64,000 nt of DNA, taken from positions 1,550,001-1,614,000 of the forward strand of contig CAWAGV010000001.1 of assembly GCA_963781725.1 (NCBI GenBank). Reading direction: 5' to 3'. The position numbers and the translations under genes are program-made. Source of the stretch: BOG-931 sp963781725. GTDB taxonomy: Bacteria; Pseudomonadota; Alphaproteobacteria; Rhizobiales; Xanthobacteraceae. This document shows, one piece after another, positions 57,545 through 64,000 of this stretch. The notes under the pieces were generated by a model that had not been told where the DNA came from, ran no database searches, and worked only from the letters and a program-made list of their open reading frames with translations. Each line of letters opens with the position of its first letter. Positions within the stretch are counted from its first letter, which is position 1.

Positions 57545-58768
57545 TTACGCGGACAGTTCCTGGAATGTCATCGGATAGCTGTGCATCCGCCGCGCATCAT
57601 TTTCGGTGATGTGCACCGTCTCGGCAAACACACAGCCCGTTTTTCCGTCGTGGTATTTCGGATCGAACAGGTCGATGTTGAAGGCGAACACCATATCCTT
57701 CTTGAACTCATCGCCGGAAACCTTCAGCGCCTCCTGATCGGCCTTGAGCGCATGGTGCCGGTAGCGCGGGTATTCGAGCGACGCCAAGCCATGACCGTGG
57801 ATGCCGGCTTCGCACATACCGAAGCCGCCATCGTGGATCACGTCGCGGACATGATTCATTGCCGTCGAGATCGGCTTTCCGGGCCCGAAACCTTTCATGC
57901 CTTCGTTGAAAGCATTGACGCAGGCGTCGTAGATGCGCCGCTGTTCCGGTTCCGGCGCGCCAATGCTGAAAGTGCGCTCGACATGCGTAAAGTAGCCGCC
58001 GGTTTTCGGATGGATCTCGCAGGTAATCAGGTCACCCCGCTCCATCGGCCGGATGGTCGGGACCCGGAACGGATGCGGCGACGGATAACGGTCGCAGGCC
58101 CACAAGAATAACGTCGGCTCCTCGCCGCCATTGGCGATCATGGTTTTTATCATGCTGCCGTAGACTTCCAACTCCTTGACGCCACTCCGCGCCGTGTCGC
58201 GGCAGGTTGCCAGCATCAGGTCGCCGAGACCGGCGGCCTTCTGCAAGATGTCGAGTTCTTCCGCACTCTTCACGGTGCGCAGCGATTCAAGCATGTCGTC
58301 GAGATTGATCAGTTCGGCCTTCGGCATCAGCGCGACCATGCGTTCATAGACGCTGTGCGGCAGCCAGCCATCGGGATCGAGCGGCCCGGCAAGACCATCC
58401 ATGCCGATACGGCCTGACGTCAGGCCAAGCTCGGAAAGACGATCGACGACGGTGTCGGCCCACGTGCCACGGCGTGCCCGGATATCAGCGACCCAATCCT
58501 GGGCGGCACGCCAACCCTCAAGAAAGGTCGGCATCAGAACGAAACAGGTCGGATCGCCTTTTTTCGGAAACACCAGCACATTGTGCTCCGAATTGCCGCC
58601 AACAGGGCAGAGATAGCGCGCGTTGGCGATGCAGAAATCCCACATCGCCGGCCAGCCCCATAGCACCAGGCAATCGAGGCCGCGCTTGTCCATTTCCTTG
58701 CGCACCGCCACCCAGCGGCGATCGCGTTCCGCAAGCGAGAGACGGGGTAGTTCCAGACGATCGCGCAT
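57545..58768 (-). CDS. M24 / creatinase-fold (pita-bread) hydrolase with non-classical metal site
   Basis: The 407-residue protein has the N-terminal creatinase-like domain (LDCLVLWGWPAMWDFCIANA) and the C-terminal pita-bread domain. In the latter, the two metal Asp residues of M24 peptidases are replaced: ITCEIHPKTGGYFTHVERTF has Glu and His where VxxDxGxxxxGYxxDxxRT is usual. GHGLASLEYPR follows, and a late Glu stands in CVFAETVHITE. This resembles creatinase-type, metal-independent hydrolases acting on C-N bonds. GGAGGAATC gives a strong ribosome site for ATG 58768. The epimerase gene lies 20 bases upstream. Confidence 0.85.
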   Translation of the reverse strand: MRDRLELPRLSLAERDRRWVAVRKEMDKRGLDCLVLWGWPAMWDFCIANARYLCPVGGNSEHNVLVFPKKGDPTCFVLMPTFLEGWRAAQDWVADIRARRGTWADTVVDRLSELGLTSGRIGMDGLAGPLDPDGWLPHSVYERMVALMPKAELINLDDMLESLRTVKSAEELDILQKAAGLGDLMLATCRDTARSGVKELEVYGSMIKTMIANGGEEPTLFLWACDRYPSPHPFRVPTIRPMERGDLITCEIHPKTGGYFTHVERTFSIGAPEPEQRRIYDACVNAFNEGMKGFGPGKPISTAMNHVRDVIHDGGFGMCEAGIHGHGLASLEYPRYRHHALKADQEALKVSGDEFKKDMVFAFNIDLFDPKYHDGKTGCVFAETVHITENDARRMHSYPMTFQELSA

Positions 58769-58788
58769 GATTCCTCCGATGACTGTTG

Positions 58789-59760
58789 TTATCCGCCCGT
58801 CGCTTCGATGTGTTTGAGCGCATCGAGATAGTCACCGATGGCTCGATCGAGATCGTACTCCGGCTTGAAGCCGAGTTCATTGCGAGCGCGCGTGATGTCG
58901 TAAACGCCATGCGGCTGATACGGCATGCCGAGAAAGTTCAACCCCGGCCCGATCTGAATATCGGCGCCTTGAAGTTTCTTCCGCAAGATGGCGGCAAAAT
59001 CGTTCAACGTATGCCCCTCGCCGCTACCGATATTGTAAATCCGGCTCGGGACCTTGCTGGCGATCGTTGCGAGATAGATGCCAAGCGCGGAATCCTTGTT
59101 GTAGACAAAATCGTCTTTTGCATCGCCGCCGGCGGGATGGTGAAACGGCTGGCCGCGAAACGGATTTTCCACGATCTGGCTGGTCACACCCATTTTGCCG
59201 TGACGGGCGGTCTTGCCGGGCCCGTAGGTGGTGGCAAAGCGAATGACTGCGGTGTCGATGCCCATGTTGTTGGCGTAGTAGATGACCGTCTGCTCGGCCG
59301 CCAGCTTGGCGATGTCATAGATGCGCTGCGGATCCTTCGGCATATCCTCCGGCATCGGCTTGTAATGCGGCGGGCCGTAGTCGCCGAGGATCGGGCCATA
59401 CACACCTTTCGCGCTGGTGTAGACGACCCGCTTGATATCGAACGACCGCGCCGCTTCGAGCACGTTGACCGTGCCCATCACATTGACCTGGATGCTCAGC
59501 GCCGGGTTTGCCGCCGAGACCGCGCCGACGAAGCCCGCCGCGTGCACGATATGGGTGATCTTGTGCCGCTTGATCACGTCGAGCAGGCGCGCCCAGTCGA
59601 GCACGTCGCCGGATTCGAAATCGATCTTGTCGGTGATGTCGAAGATCAGGCGGTCGTCGCGATGCCGGGCATAAATAACGGGGCGATGCCCTTCACTCAC
59701 GAATTTCCGGCTGGTTTCGGCACCGATAACGCCCATGCCGCCGGTAATAAGGACTTTCAT
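58789..59760 (-). CDS. NAD-dependent epimerase/dehydratase family protein
   Basis: The 323-residue extended SDR has the N-terminal VLITGGMGVIGAETSRKFV, the region IVHAAGFVGAVSAANPALSI, a VYTSAKGVYGP segment and YDIAKLAAEQTVIYYANNMG, which contains the catalytic Tyr-x3-Lys. It also has the C-terminal IYNIGSGEGHTLNDFA of NAD-dependent epimerases. It is the first gene of the operon that continues with the M24-like and cupin genes. A TetR-type operator lies just upstream. Confidence 0.9.
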   Translation of the reverse strand: MKVLITGGMGVIGAETSRKFVSEGHRPVIYARHRDDRLIFDITDKIDFESGDVLDWARLLDVIKRHKITHIVHAAGFVGAVSAANPALSIQVNVMGTVNVLEAARSFDIKRVVYTSAKGVYGPILGDYGPPHYKPMPEDMPKDPQRIYDIAKLAAEQTVIYYANNMGIDTAVIRFATTYGPGKTARHGKMGVTSQIVENPFRGQPFHHPAGGDAKDDFVYNKDSALGIYLATIASKVPSRIYNIGSGEGHTLNDFAAILRKKLQGADIQIGPGLNFLGMPYQPHGVYDITRARNELGFKPEYDLDRAIGDYLDALKHIEATGG

Positions 59761-59785
59761 CAGGCGCGCTCCCTGCGGCTTTCTT

Positions 59786-59803
59786 ATTAACTCTTGAGTT
59801 AAT
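59786..59803. promoter_or_regulatory. Palindromic operator of the TetR-family regulator
   Basis: ATTAACTC (59786-59793) and GAGTTAAT (59796-59803) are perfect 8-bp inverted copies with a TT spacer. The site is 26 bases upstream of the epimerase start and about 85 bases before the TetR start, between divergent genes. Such size and placement are typical of TetR operators. Confidence 0.7.
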
Positions 59804-59887
59804 TAGAGATAAGGTGCCCCGCCTTGTCAAGCACTGGCGGCAACACGCGCAATCGACGACAATGAACGAAACGGCTCACCTTCTGCA

Positions 59888-60634
59888 ATGAAAAGCGACC
59901 AGGATATGACCGCATCGTCGCCGAGCGCGTGGCGCCGCCACGGCGGCGCCCGTTCCGCGCGGAAATCAAAACGCAGCAGGACAATAGCAAAGATCCGTCC
60001 GCGCAATGCCGCCGTCACCCGCGCCCGCATTCTCGACGCGGCGAAACGGCAATTTGCGGCGCGCGGGCTGAAAGATGCGCGGATCGAGGACATCGCCAAA
60101 CGCGCCGGCGCCAACCGGCGGATGATCTACTACTATTTCGGCAGCAAGGACGCGCTCTACCTGGCGGCTCTGGAGGGCGTCTACGCGCAGCTGATGGACG
60201 AGGAGCGAAAGATCGACGTCGACAAGCTGCACCCTGTCGCGGCCATCACCGAGATCGTGCGCCTGAAGATCGAACATTATGCGCTGCACCCGGAATTCAT
60301 TTCATTTCTCAATATGGAGAACCTCTATCAGGCGAAACATCTGCGGCGTTCAAAACGGATTGCCGACTTCAAGGCGCCGCTGACCGACATTCTCGCGCGG
60401 GTACTCAAGCGCGGCCAACACAGCGGATTGTTCCGCAGCGATATCGACCCGGTCGATCTCTACATTTCGATTTGCGCGCTGGGGTACCTGTACTTTTCCA
60501 ATAAACATACGCTTGGCGTCATTTTCGGCCGCGATCTGACGGCTCCGGCAGCCGTGATGCGGCGCAAGGACAGCATCACCGACATGATCATGAGTTATCT
60601 GGCGCCGGCGGCACCGGCGCGCGCCGGAAAATGA
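59888..60634 (+). CDS. TetR-family transcriptional regulator
   Basis: The 248-residue protein has an unusually long basic N-terminus (about 40 residues) before the helix-turn-helix: TRARILDAAKRQFAARGLKD, then IEDIAKRAGANRRMIYYYFG. The C-terminal ligand domain starts with ALEGVYAQLMDEERKIDVDK. It is likely a repressor of the divergent epimerase/M24/cupin operon through the palindrome at 59786-59803. Start ATG 59888 is used; ATG 59906 is possible. Confidence 0.88.
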   Translation: MKSDQDMTASSPSAWRRHGGARSARKSKRSRTIAKIRPRNAAVTRARILDAAKRQFAARGLKDARIEDIAKRAGANRRMIYYYFGSKDALYLAALEGVYAQLMDEERKIDVDKLHPVAAITEIVRLKIEHYALHPEFISFLNMENLYQAKHLRRSKRIADFKAPLTDILARVLKRGQHSGLFRSDIDPVDLYISICALGYLYFSNKHTLGVIFGRDLTAPAAVMRRKDSITDMIMSYLAPAAPARAGK

Positions 60635-60678
60635 TCTGCAAATGAACTGAACGTCTTGAAGGATACGGCGTTACGCCG

Positions 60679-61818
60679 CTAGGCGGCTTCCAGCGGCTCC
60701 GATGTCGCGTCATAGCCGTAAACCCAATCGGCGTTGCCACCCTCTCTCAGCCATTCATTGCCGCGCGAACCGATCTGGACGCGCGCGGTCCGCGCCTTGC
60801 GCGCGTTCTCGTAGCACTTGAGCGCGGTGCCGATTCCGGCTTCATCGGCGCCGCCGAACGCGCGGCCGAGGATCACCGAGTCCTCGATCGCCATGCAGGC
60901 GCCTTGCGCCATGAACGGCACCATCGGATGACAGGCGTCGCCAAGCAGCGTCACCCGGCCCGCCGACCACACCGGCAACGGATCGCGGATATACAGCGCG
61001 GACTTGGTCACGGTTTCGCAGGCATCGAGCAGCGCGCGCGCCTCGGGGTGGAATGCGGCGTAAGTCCGCCGCAGCTCCTCGACGTCACCCGGCATCGTCC
61101 ACGACTCATGCAGCCAGCCCGACTGCGGCGTCGTCGCGAAGACAAAGGTCTCGCGTCCGCGGTTGAGCGGGAACGTAACGATCTGCATGTCGGGCGTCGG
61201 TCCCCACCATTTGGTGAAGGCATCGAGGTTGGGTAGCGACAGCTTGCTGCGGTCGACCACCGAACGATAGGACACCAGCCCGGTGAATTTCGGCTGATCC
61301 GGCCCGAATAATGTCGTGCGGACCAGCGAGTGGATGCCGTCCGCCCCGACCAGCACGTCAAACGCGTGGACCGCGCCGTTGGTGAATCGAACGCGTGGCC
61401 GTTGCTCGATGTTGTCGACCGCCTCCGCTCTGTGTCCAAGCTTGATGGCCGCTTCCGGCAATTGCTGGCGCAAGGCGTTGAGCAGGTCGGCGCGGTGAAT
61501 GGTGAGTTGCGGCGCGCCATATTTTTCTTCGGCGGCGTCGGACATTTCCAATCGCGACGTTTCTGCGCCGGTATCCCACATCCGGCTGATACGATGCGTG
61601 GGCCGCGCGGCGGTCTCCTTCAACGTCGGCACGACGCGAAGACTATCGAGTGCGCGAACCGCATTCGGGGTCAGATTGATGTCGGCGCCGACGCGCTGGT
61701 AGTTGGCGGTCTGCTCGTAGACTTCGGCATCGTGCCCGGCCTGACGGAGCGCGATCGCGGCCGCCATGCCGCCAACGCCGCCGCCGCAAATCCCGATTTT
61801 CAGTCGCGCCATTTTCAC
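60679..61818 (-). CDS. FAD-dependent aromatic monooxygenase (salicylate-hydroxylase-like)
   Basis: The 379-residue flavoprotein has the N-terminal Rossmann motif IGICGGGVGGMAAAIALRQA, the DG motif VLVGADGIHSLVRTTLFG and the GD motif LLGDACHPMVPFMAQGACMA, as in group-A single-component hydroxylases. It should hydroxylate an aromatic ring with NAD(P)H and oxygen. ATG 61818 or ATG 61812 may be the start. It is the last gene of the minus-strand operon that begins with the VOC gene. Confidence 0.9.
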   Translation of the reverse strand: MKMARLKIGICGGGVGGMAAAIALRQAGHDAEVYEQTANYQRVGADINLTPNAVRALDSLRVVPTLKETAARPTHRISRMWDTGAETSRLEMSDAAEEKYGAPQLTIHRADLLNALRQQLPEAAIKLGHRAEAVDNIEQRPRVRFTNGAVHAFDVLVGADGIHSLVRTTLFGPDQPKFTGLVSYRSVVDRSKLSLPNLDAFTKWWGPTPDMQIVTFPLNRGRETFVFATTPQSGWLHESWTMPGDVEELRRTYAAFHPEARALLDACETVTKSALYIRDPLPVWSAGRVTLLGDACHPMVPFMAQGACMAIEDSVILGRAFGGADEAGIGTALKCYENARKARTARVQIGSRGNEWLREGGNADWVYGYDATSEPLEAA

Positions 61819-61836
61819 CCCGCGCCGTACCGGCTC

Positions 61837-62589
61837 TCAATGCAATGAAAATCCGCCGTCGACCGCGAGCGTCTGGCCGGTGATGAACTTCGCGTCGTCG
61901 GACAAAAGGAAAGCGACGGCGCCATGCAGGTCGTCCGGCTGCTGCGTGCGCTTCAGGATCGTGCGCTCCGCATAATCGTTCCAGCGCGCCTGCGGAATGT
62001 CCTTGGTGGCTTCGACCTCGGTCAGCCCGGGCAGCAGGCAGTTCACCCTGATCATCCGCGCACCCAATTCGCGCGCCAGCGAACGGGTCATGCCGACGAT
62101 GGCGGATTTGCTGGTCACATAATGCAACAGCCGCGGCGCGCCCCAATAGATCGTGTCCGATGACACAGTGACGATCGCTCCGCCGTCACGCATCAGCGGA
62201 CCGATGGCGCGCACGGTGAGCCAGGTGCCGCGCACATTGATGGCCATCATCCGGTCCCAGACCTCCGGCGTGATTTCGTCGTAGGTCTTGCCGCCGACGT
62301 TGTTGGCCCAGCCGGCATTGGCAACAAGACCGTGGATGCCGTCGCAACCCTGCGCGGCGGCCGCGGCCATTGCCGTCACCGAGGCTTCGGACGAAATATC
62401 GGTTTCGACGAAACGCGCCTCGATGCCGGCGGCGATCAGGTTGCGCTCAGCCTCGGCGCCGAGCTTGCGGTCGATCTCCGCAATAATGACGCTGGCGCCC
62501 TCGTGGCCGAGCCGCTCGGCGAAAGCAAAGCCAAGGCCACGCCCTGCCCCGGTGATGACGATGCGCTTATCGGAAAATCTCTTGCTCAT
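61837..62589 (-). CDS. Short-chain dehydrogenase/reductase
   Basis: The 250-residue SDR has IVITGAGRGLGFAFAERL and LVANAGWANNVGG, a Ser in IVTVSSDTIYWG and the classical YVTSKSAIVGM Tyr-x3-Lys motif, with the C-terminal TGQTLAVDGGFSLH. All catalytic residues are intact. ATG 62589 begins the domain; a longer frame to 62670 has no support. It lies 18 bases before the FAD-monooxygenase gene and probably oxidises a diol or alcohol intermediate. Confidence 0.92.
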   Translation of the reverse strand: MSKRFSDKRIVITGAGRGLGFAFAERLGHEGASVIIAEIDRKLGAEAERNLIAAGIEARFVETDISSEASVTAMAAAAAQGCDGIHGLVANAGWANNVGGKTYDEITPEVWDRMMAINVRGTWLTVRAIGPLMRDGGAIVTVSSDTIYWGAPRLLHYVTSKSAIVGMTRSLARELGARMIRVNCLLPGLTEVEATKDIPQARWNDYAERTILKRTQQPDDLHGAVAFLLSDDAKFITGQTLAVDGGFSLH

Positions 62590-62608
62590 GATGAGACCAT
62601 AGCGCCGA

Positions 62609-62974
62609 TCAGATGCCTTCGCCTTCGGCAGCGACGGCGTATTGAAAAAAATCGCGCTGACCGCGGTCATAGAGCGTCACGGAAGCGCCGCCGCCGGCCC
62701 GGCCGGAAAACGGCTCATCGTCCGCATGGTCGTAGCCGAAAAATCCGACATCGCCATCGAGCGAAAGATCAATCGTTACGCGCAATGACGGCACCGTGAT
62801 CTGCCCTTCGGAAATGCGAACGGTAAGGCCGGACGTCACGTCGACGAACCCATCATCGGCAGGCTCGATATCGAAACTCTCGCCAGTACCGAGCGAATGA
62901 ACCAGCACCGGACACCGACCGGTGCGCCGCCGGTGCGCCTCGACCGCGATGATACGCCTGATCTCAGGCTGCAT
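62609..62974 (-). CDS. Hypothetical protein, 121 residues, beta-rich
   Basis: The frame begins at ATG 62974 inside the end of the VOC gene (11-base overlap) and runs MQPEIRRIIAVEAHRRRTGR to AVAAEGEGI. It is rich in strand-forming and acidic stretches (FDIEPADDGFVDVTSGLTVR, SEGQITVPSLRVTIDLSLDG). I do not recognise a family. Its position between VOC and SDR genes in a tight operon suggests a real gene with a role in the same pathway. Confidence 0.65.
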   Translation of the reverse strand: MQPEIRRIIAVEAHRRRTGRCPVLVHSLGTGESFDIEPADDGFVDVTSGLTVRISEGQITVPSLRVTIDLSLDGDVGFFGYDHADDEPFSGRAGGGASVTLYDRGQRDFFQYAVAAEGEGI

Positions 62975-63917
62975 GACCGCGGCCGCTCTGGTCGACCGAT
63001 GAAACCTGCCGCCGGGTCTTGCCGTCGATGCCGCCGACGATGGCCCACTCGGCAAACAGTTCGGGCTTGCGCTCATGAGTGCCGGGTTTCCAGTCCTCGG
63101 TGCAGTAATCCTCGTCGGCGTAATATTCCAGCGGCGCGGCCAGCGGATTTTCAAAGTACCAGAAATACGCCGAAGAGATCGGGTGCCGTCCGGGGCCGAT
63201 CTCGGTTTTCCATCCCTTCTTGCTCATGGCGATGCCGCCGCCGATGACTTCGTGGATGTCGCTCACCGTAAAGGCGACGTGATTGATGCCGGCCTTACCG
63301 GGGCGATTGAGCATGAAGAGGTTATGGTGATCGCCGACTTTCTGGCAGCGCGTGAAAACGCCGTGGCCCGGATACTCGTCGCTGATCGAGAAGCCGAGCT
63401 TCTCGGTATAAAACGCCCGCATCGCCGCCAAGTCCGATGCGAACACCACAACGTGCCCGATGTTTATCGGATGCGCCCGGTCATAGACCGGCGACCGCTG
63501 ATTGACCCGCTGGTGCGAACCTGGCGCATTCGGCGCCGTCGGTTTGACGACGATGGGCGTGCGCTTGCTGACGCGAAACGCGACGCTCATGCCGTTGGGA
63601 TCGGTGACGCGCGGCAGACCGTCCGGCCCGACGCGGAAGCTTGCCAGATCGCGCACGGCGTCGACGGTTTTTTTCAGTTCCTGCTCGTTGGCCGCGCCCC
63701 AGATCACTTCGCGAACCGTATTGCCGCTTTCTATCGGCGGCGGCAGGTCACCGGCGTCGCCCGGCCGGACAACAACTTCTCCCCCGTCGCGGGTGCGATA
63801 GACGAGCTTGTCGGGGGCGCCCGACACCGGCGATACGCCCCAATCGTCAAGGAAGCGCTTGCCTTCGGCCATATCGGCGACGCCGAAAACGACTGCATCA
63901 ATCCCCGTGAGCGCCAT
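62964..63917 (-). CDS. VOC-superfamily protein (extradiol-dioxygenase/glyoxalase-like)
   Basis: The 317-residue protein has two VOC modules. The C-terminal one contains NIGHVVVFASDLAAMRAFYT (His), KAGINHVAFTVSDIHEVIGG (His) and WYFENPLAAPLEYYADEDYC (Glu), the three metal ligands of type I extradiol dioxygenases. The N-terminal module is degenerate, as in two-domain dioxygenases. The neighbours, an aromatic monooxygenase and an SDR, are consistent with ring cleavage. It starts the operon; upstream to the window end I see no clear promoter. Confidence 0.88.
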   Translation of the reverse strand: MALTGIDAVVFGVADMAEGKRFLDDWGVSPVSGAPDKLVYRTRDGGEVVVRPGDAGDLPPPIESGNTVREVIWGAANEQELKKTVDAVRDLASFRVGPDGLPRVTDPNGMSVAFRVSKRTPIVVKPTAPNAPGSHQRVNQRSPVYDRAHPINIGHVVVFASDLAAMRAFYTEKLGFSISDEYPGHGVFTRCQKVGDHHNLFMLNRPGKAGINHVAFTVSDIHEVIGGGIAMSKKGWKTEIGPGRHPISSAYFWYFENPLAAPLEYYADEDYCTEDWKPGTHERKPELFAEWAIVGGIDGKTRRQVSSVDQSGRGHAA

Positions 63918-64000
63918 GATGCGCCTCCATTACAAGACAATCGGATGTTCAGATAACAGGAGCCGGCTTGTGCAAGCTAATGGACGCGCCGCGGGACGCG

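Noticed and set aside
60667..60679. Small hairpin CGGCG-TTA-CGCCG as a terminator
   Set aside because: Only a 5-bp stem with no T-run on either strand.

Overview
The window is a high-GC bacterial chromosome segment with dense, co-directional operons and little non-coding DNA. The gene set suggests an alphaproteobacterium of the order Hyphomicrobiales (Bradyrhizobium / Rhodopseudomonas / Xanthobacteraceae type): orphan Bug/TctC periplasmic binding proteins, an urt-ure cluster, DUF1328, DUF3309 and CsbD stress genes, and GGAAC-N16/17-(C/T)GTT promoters typical of alphaproteobacterial EcfG sigma factors. The genus cannot be fixed from sequence alone. I see no rRNA, tRNA, CRISPR array, insertion sequence or prophage.

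Layout. 1-0.8 kb: the 5' part of an LLM flavin monooxygenase and a short permease-like protein (minus strand). 1.0-10.1 kb: a nitrogen-scavenging block. A family-5 ABC importer (five genes) is translationally chained to an hpxX/atzG-like, hpxY/atzE-like and hpxZ/atzH-like set, and a convergent single-domain allophanate hydrolase follows. A perfect sigma-54 promoter lies just upstream of the importer. 10.2-14.3 kb: a general-stress island of small membrane and surface proteins (low-affinity iron permease family, CsbD, DUF1328, PRC-barrel, DUF3309, DUF6496) with EcfG-like promoters. 14.5-16.8 kb: a soluble PAS hybrid histidine kinase. 16.9-21.7 kb: a group-D flavin monooxygenase, a frameshifted LLM gene, a secreted LVIVD-repeat protein and a 3-hydroxyisobutyrate-dehydrogenase-like enzyme.

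21.9-32.6 kb: complete urtABCDE plus ureDABCEFG, with a second perfect sigma-54 promoter, so urea uptake and urease look like one nitrogen-regulated unit. 32.8-42.5 kb: an acyl-CoA catabolic cluster made of a Bug binding protein, two acyl-CoA dehydrogenases, a crotonase, a thiolase, an OB-fold partner, an ADP-forming acyl-CoA ligase and a GMC oxidoreductase. 42.5-50.7 kb: a secreted unknown, two short-chain dehydrogenases and a branched-chain-amino-acid-type importer in which LivM and LivG are fused.

50.7-57 kb: a D-2-hydroxyacid dehydrogenase, a LysR-type regulator with two tandem HTH domains, a perfect dyad in front of a Bug protein, and then a tandemly duplicated two-gene module (4,5-dihydroxyphthalate-decarboxylase-like plus amidohydrolase). 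57-64 kb: a cupin / creatinase-like / epimerase operon divergent from a TetR regulator with a clear operator, then a VOC dioxygenase-like / unknown / SDR / FAD-monooxygenase operon. Together the genes describe an organism that harvests organic nitrogen (urea and carboxy-urea or ureide-like amides) and scavenges varied organic and aromatic acids.
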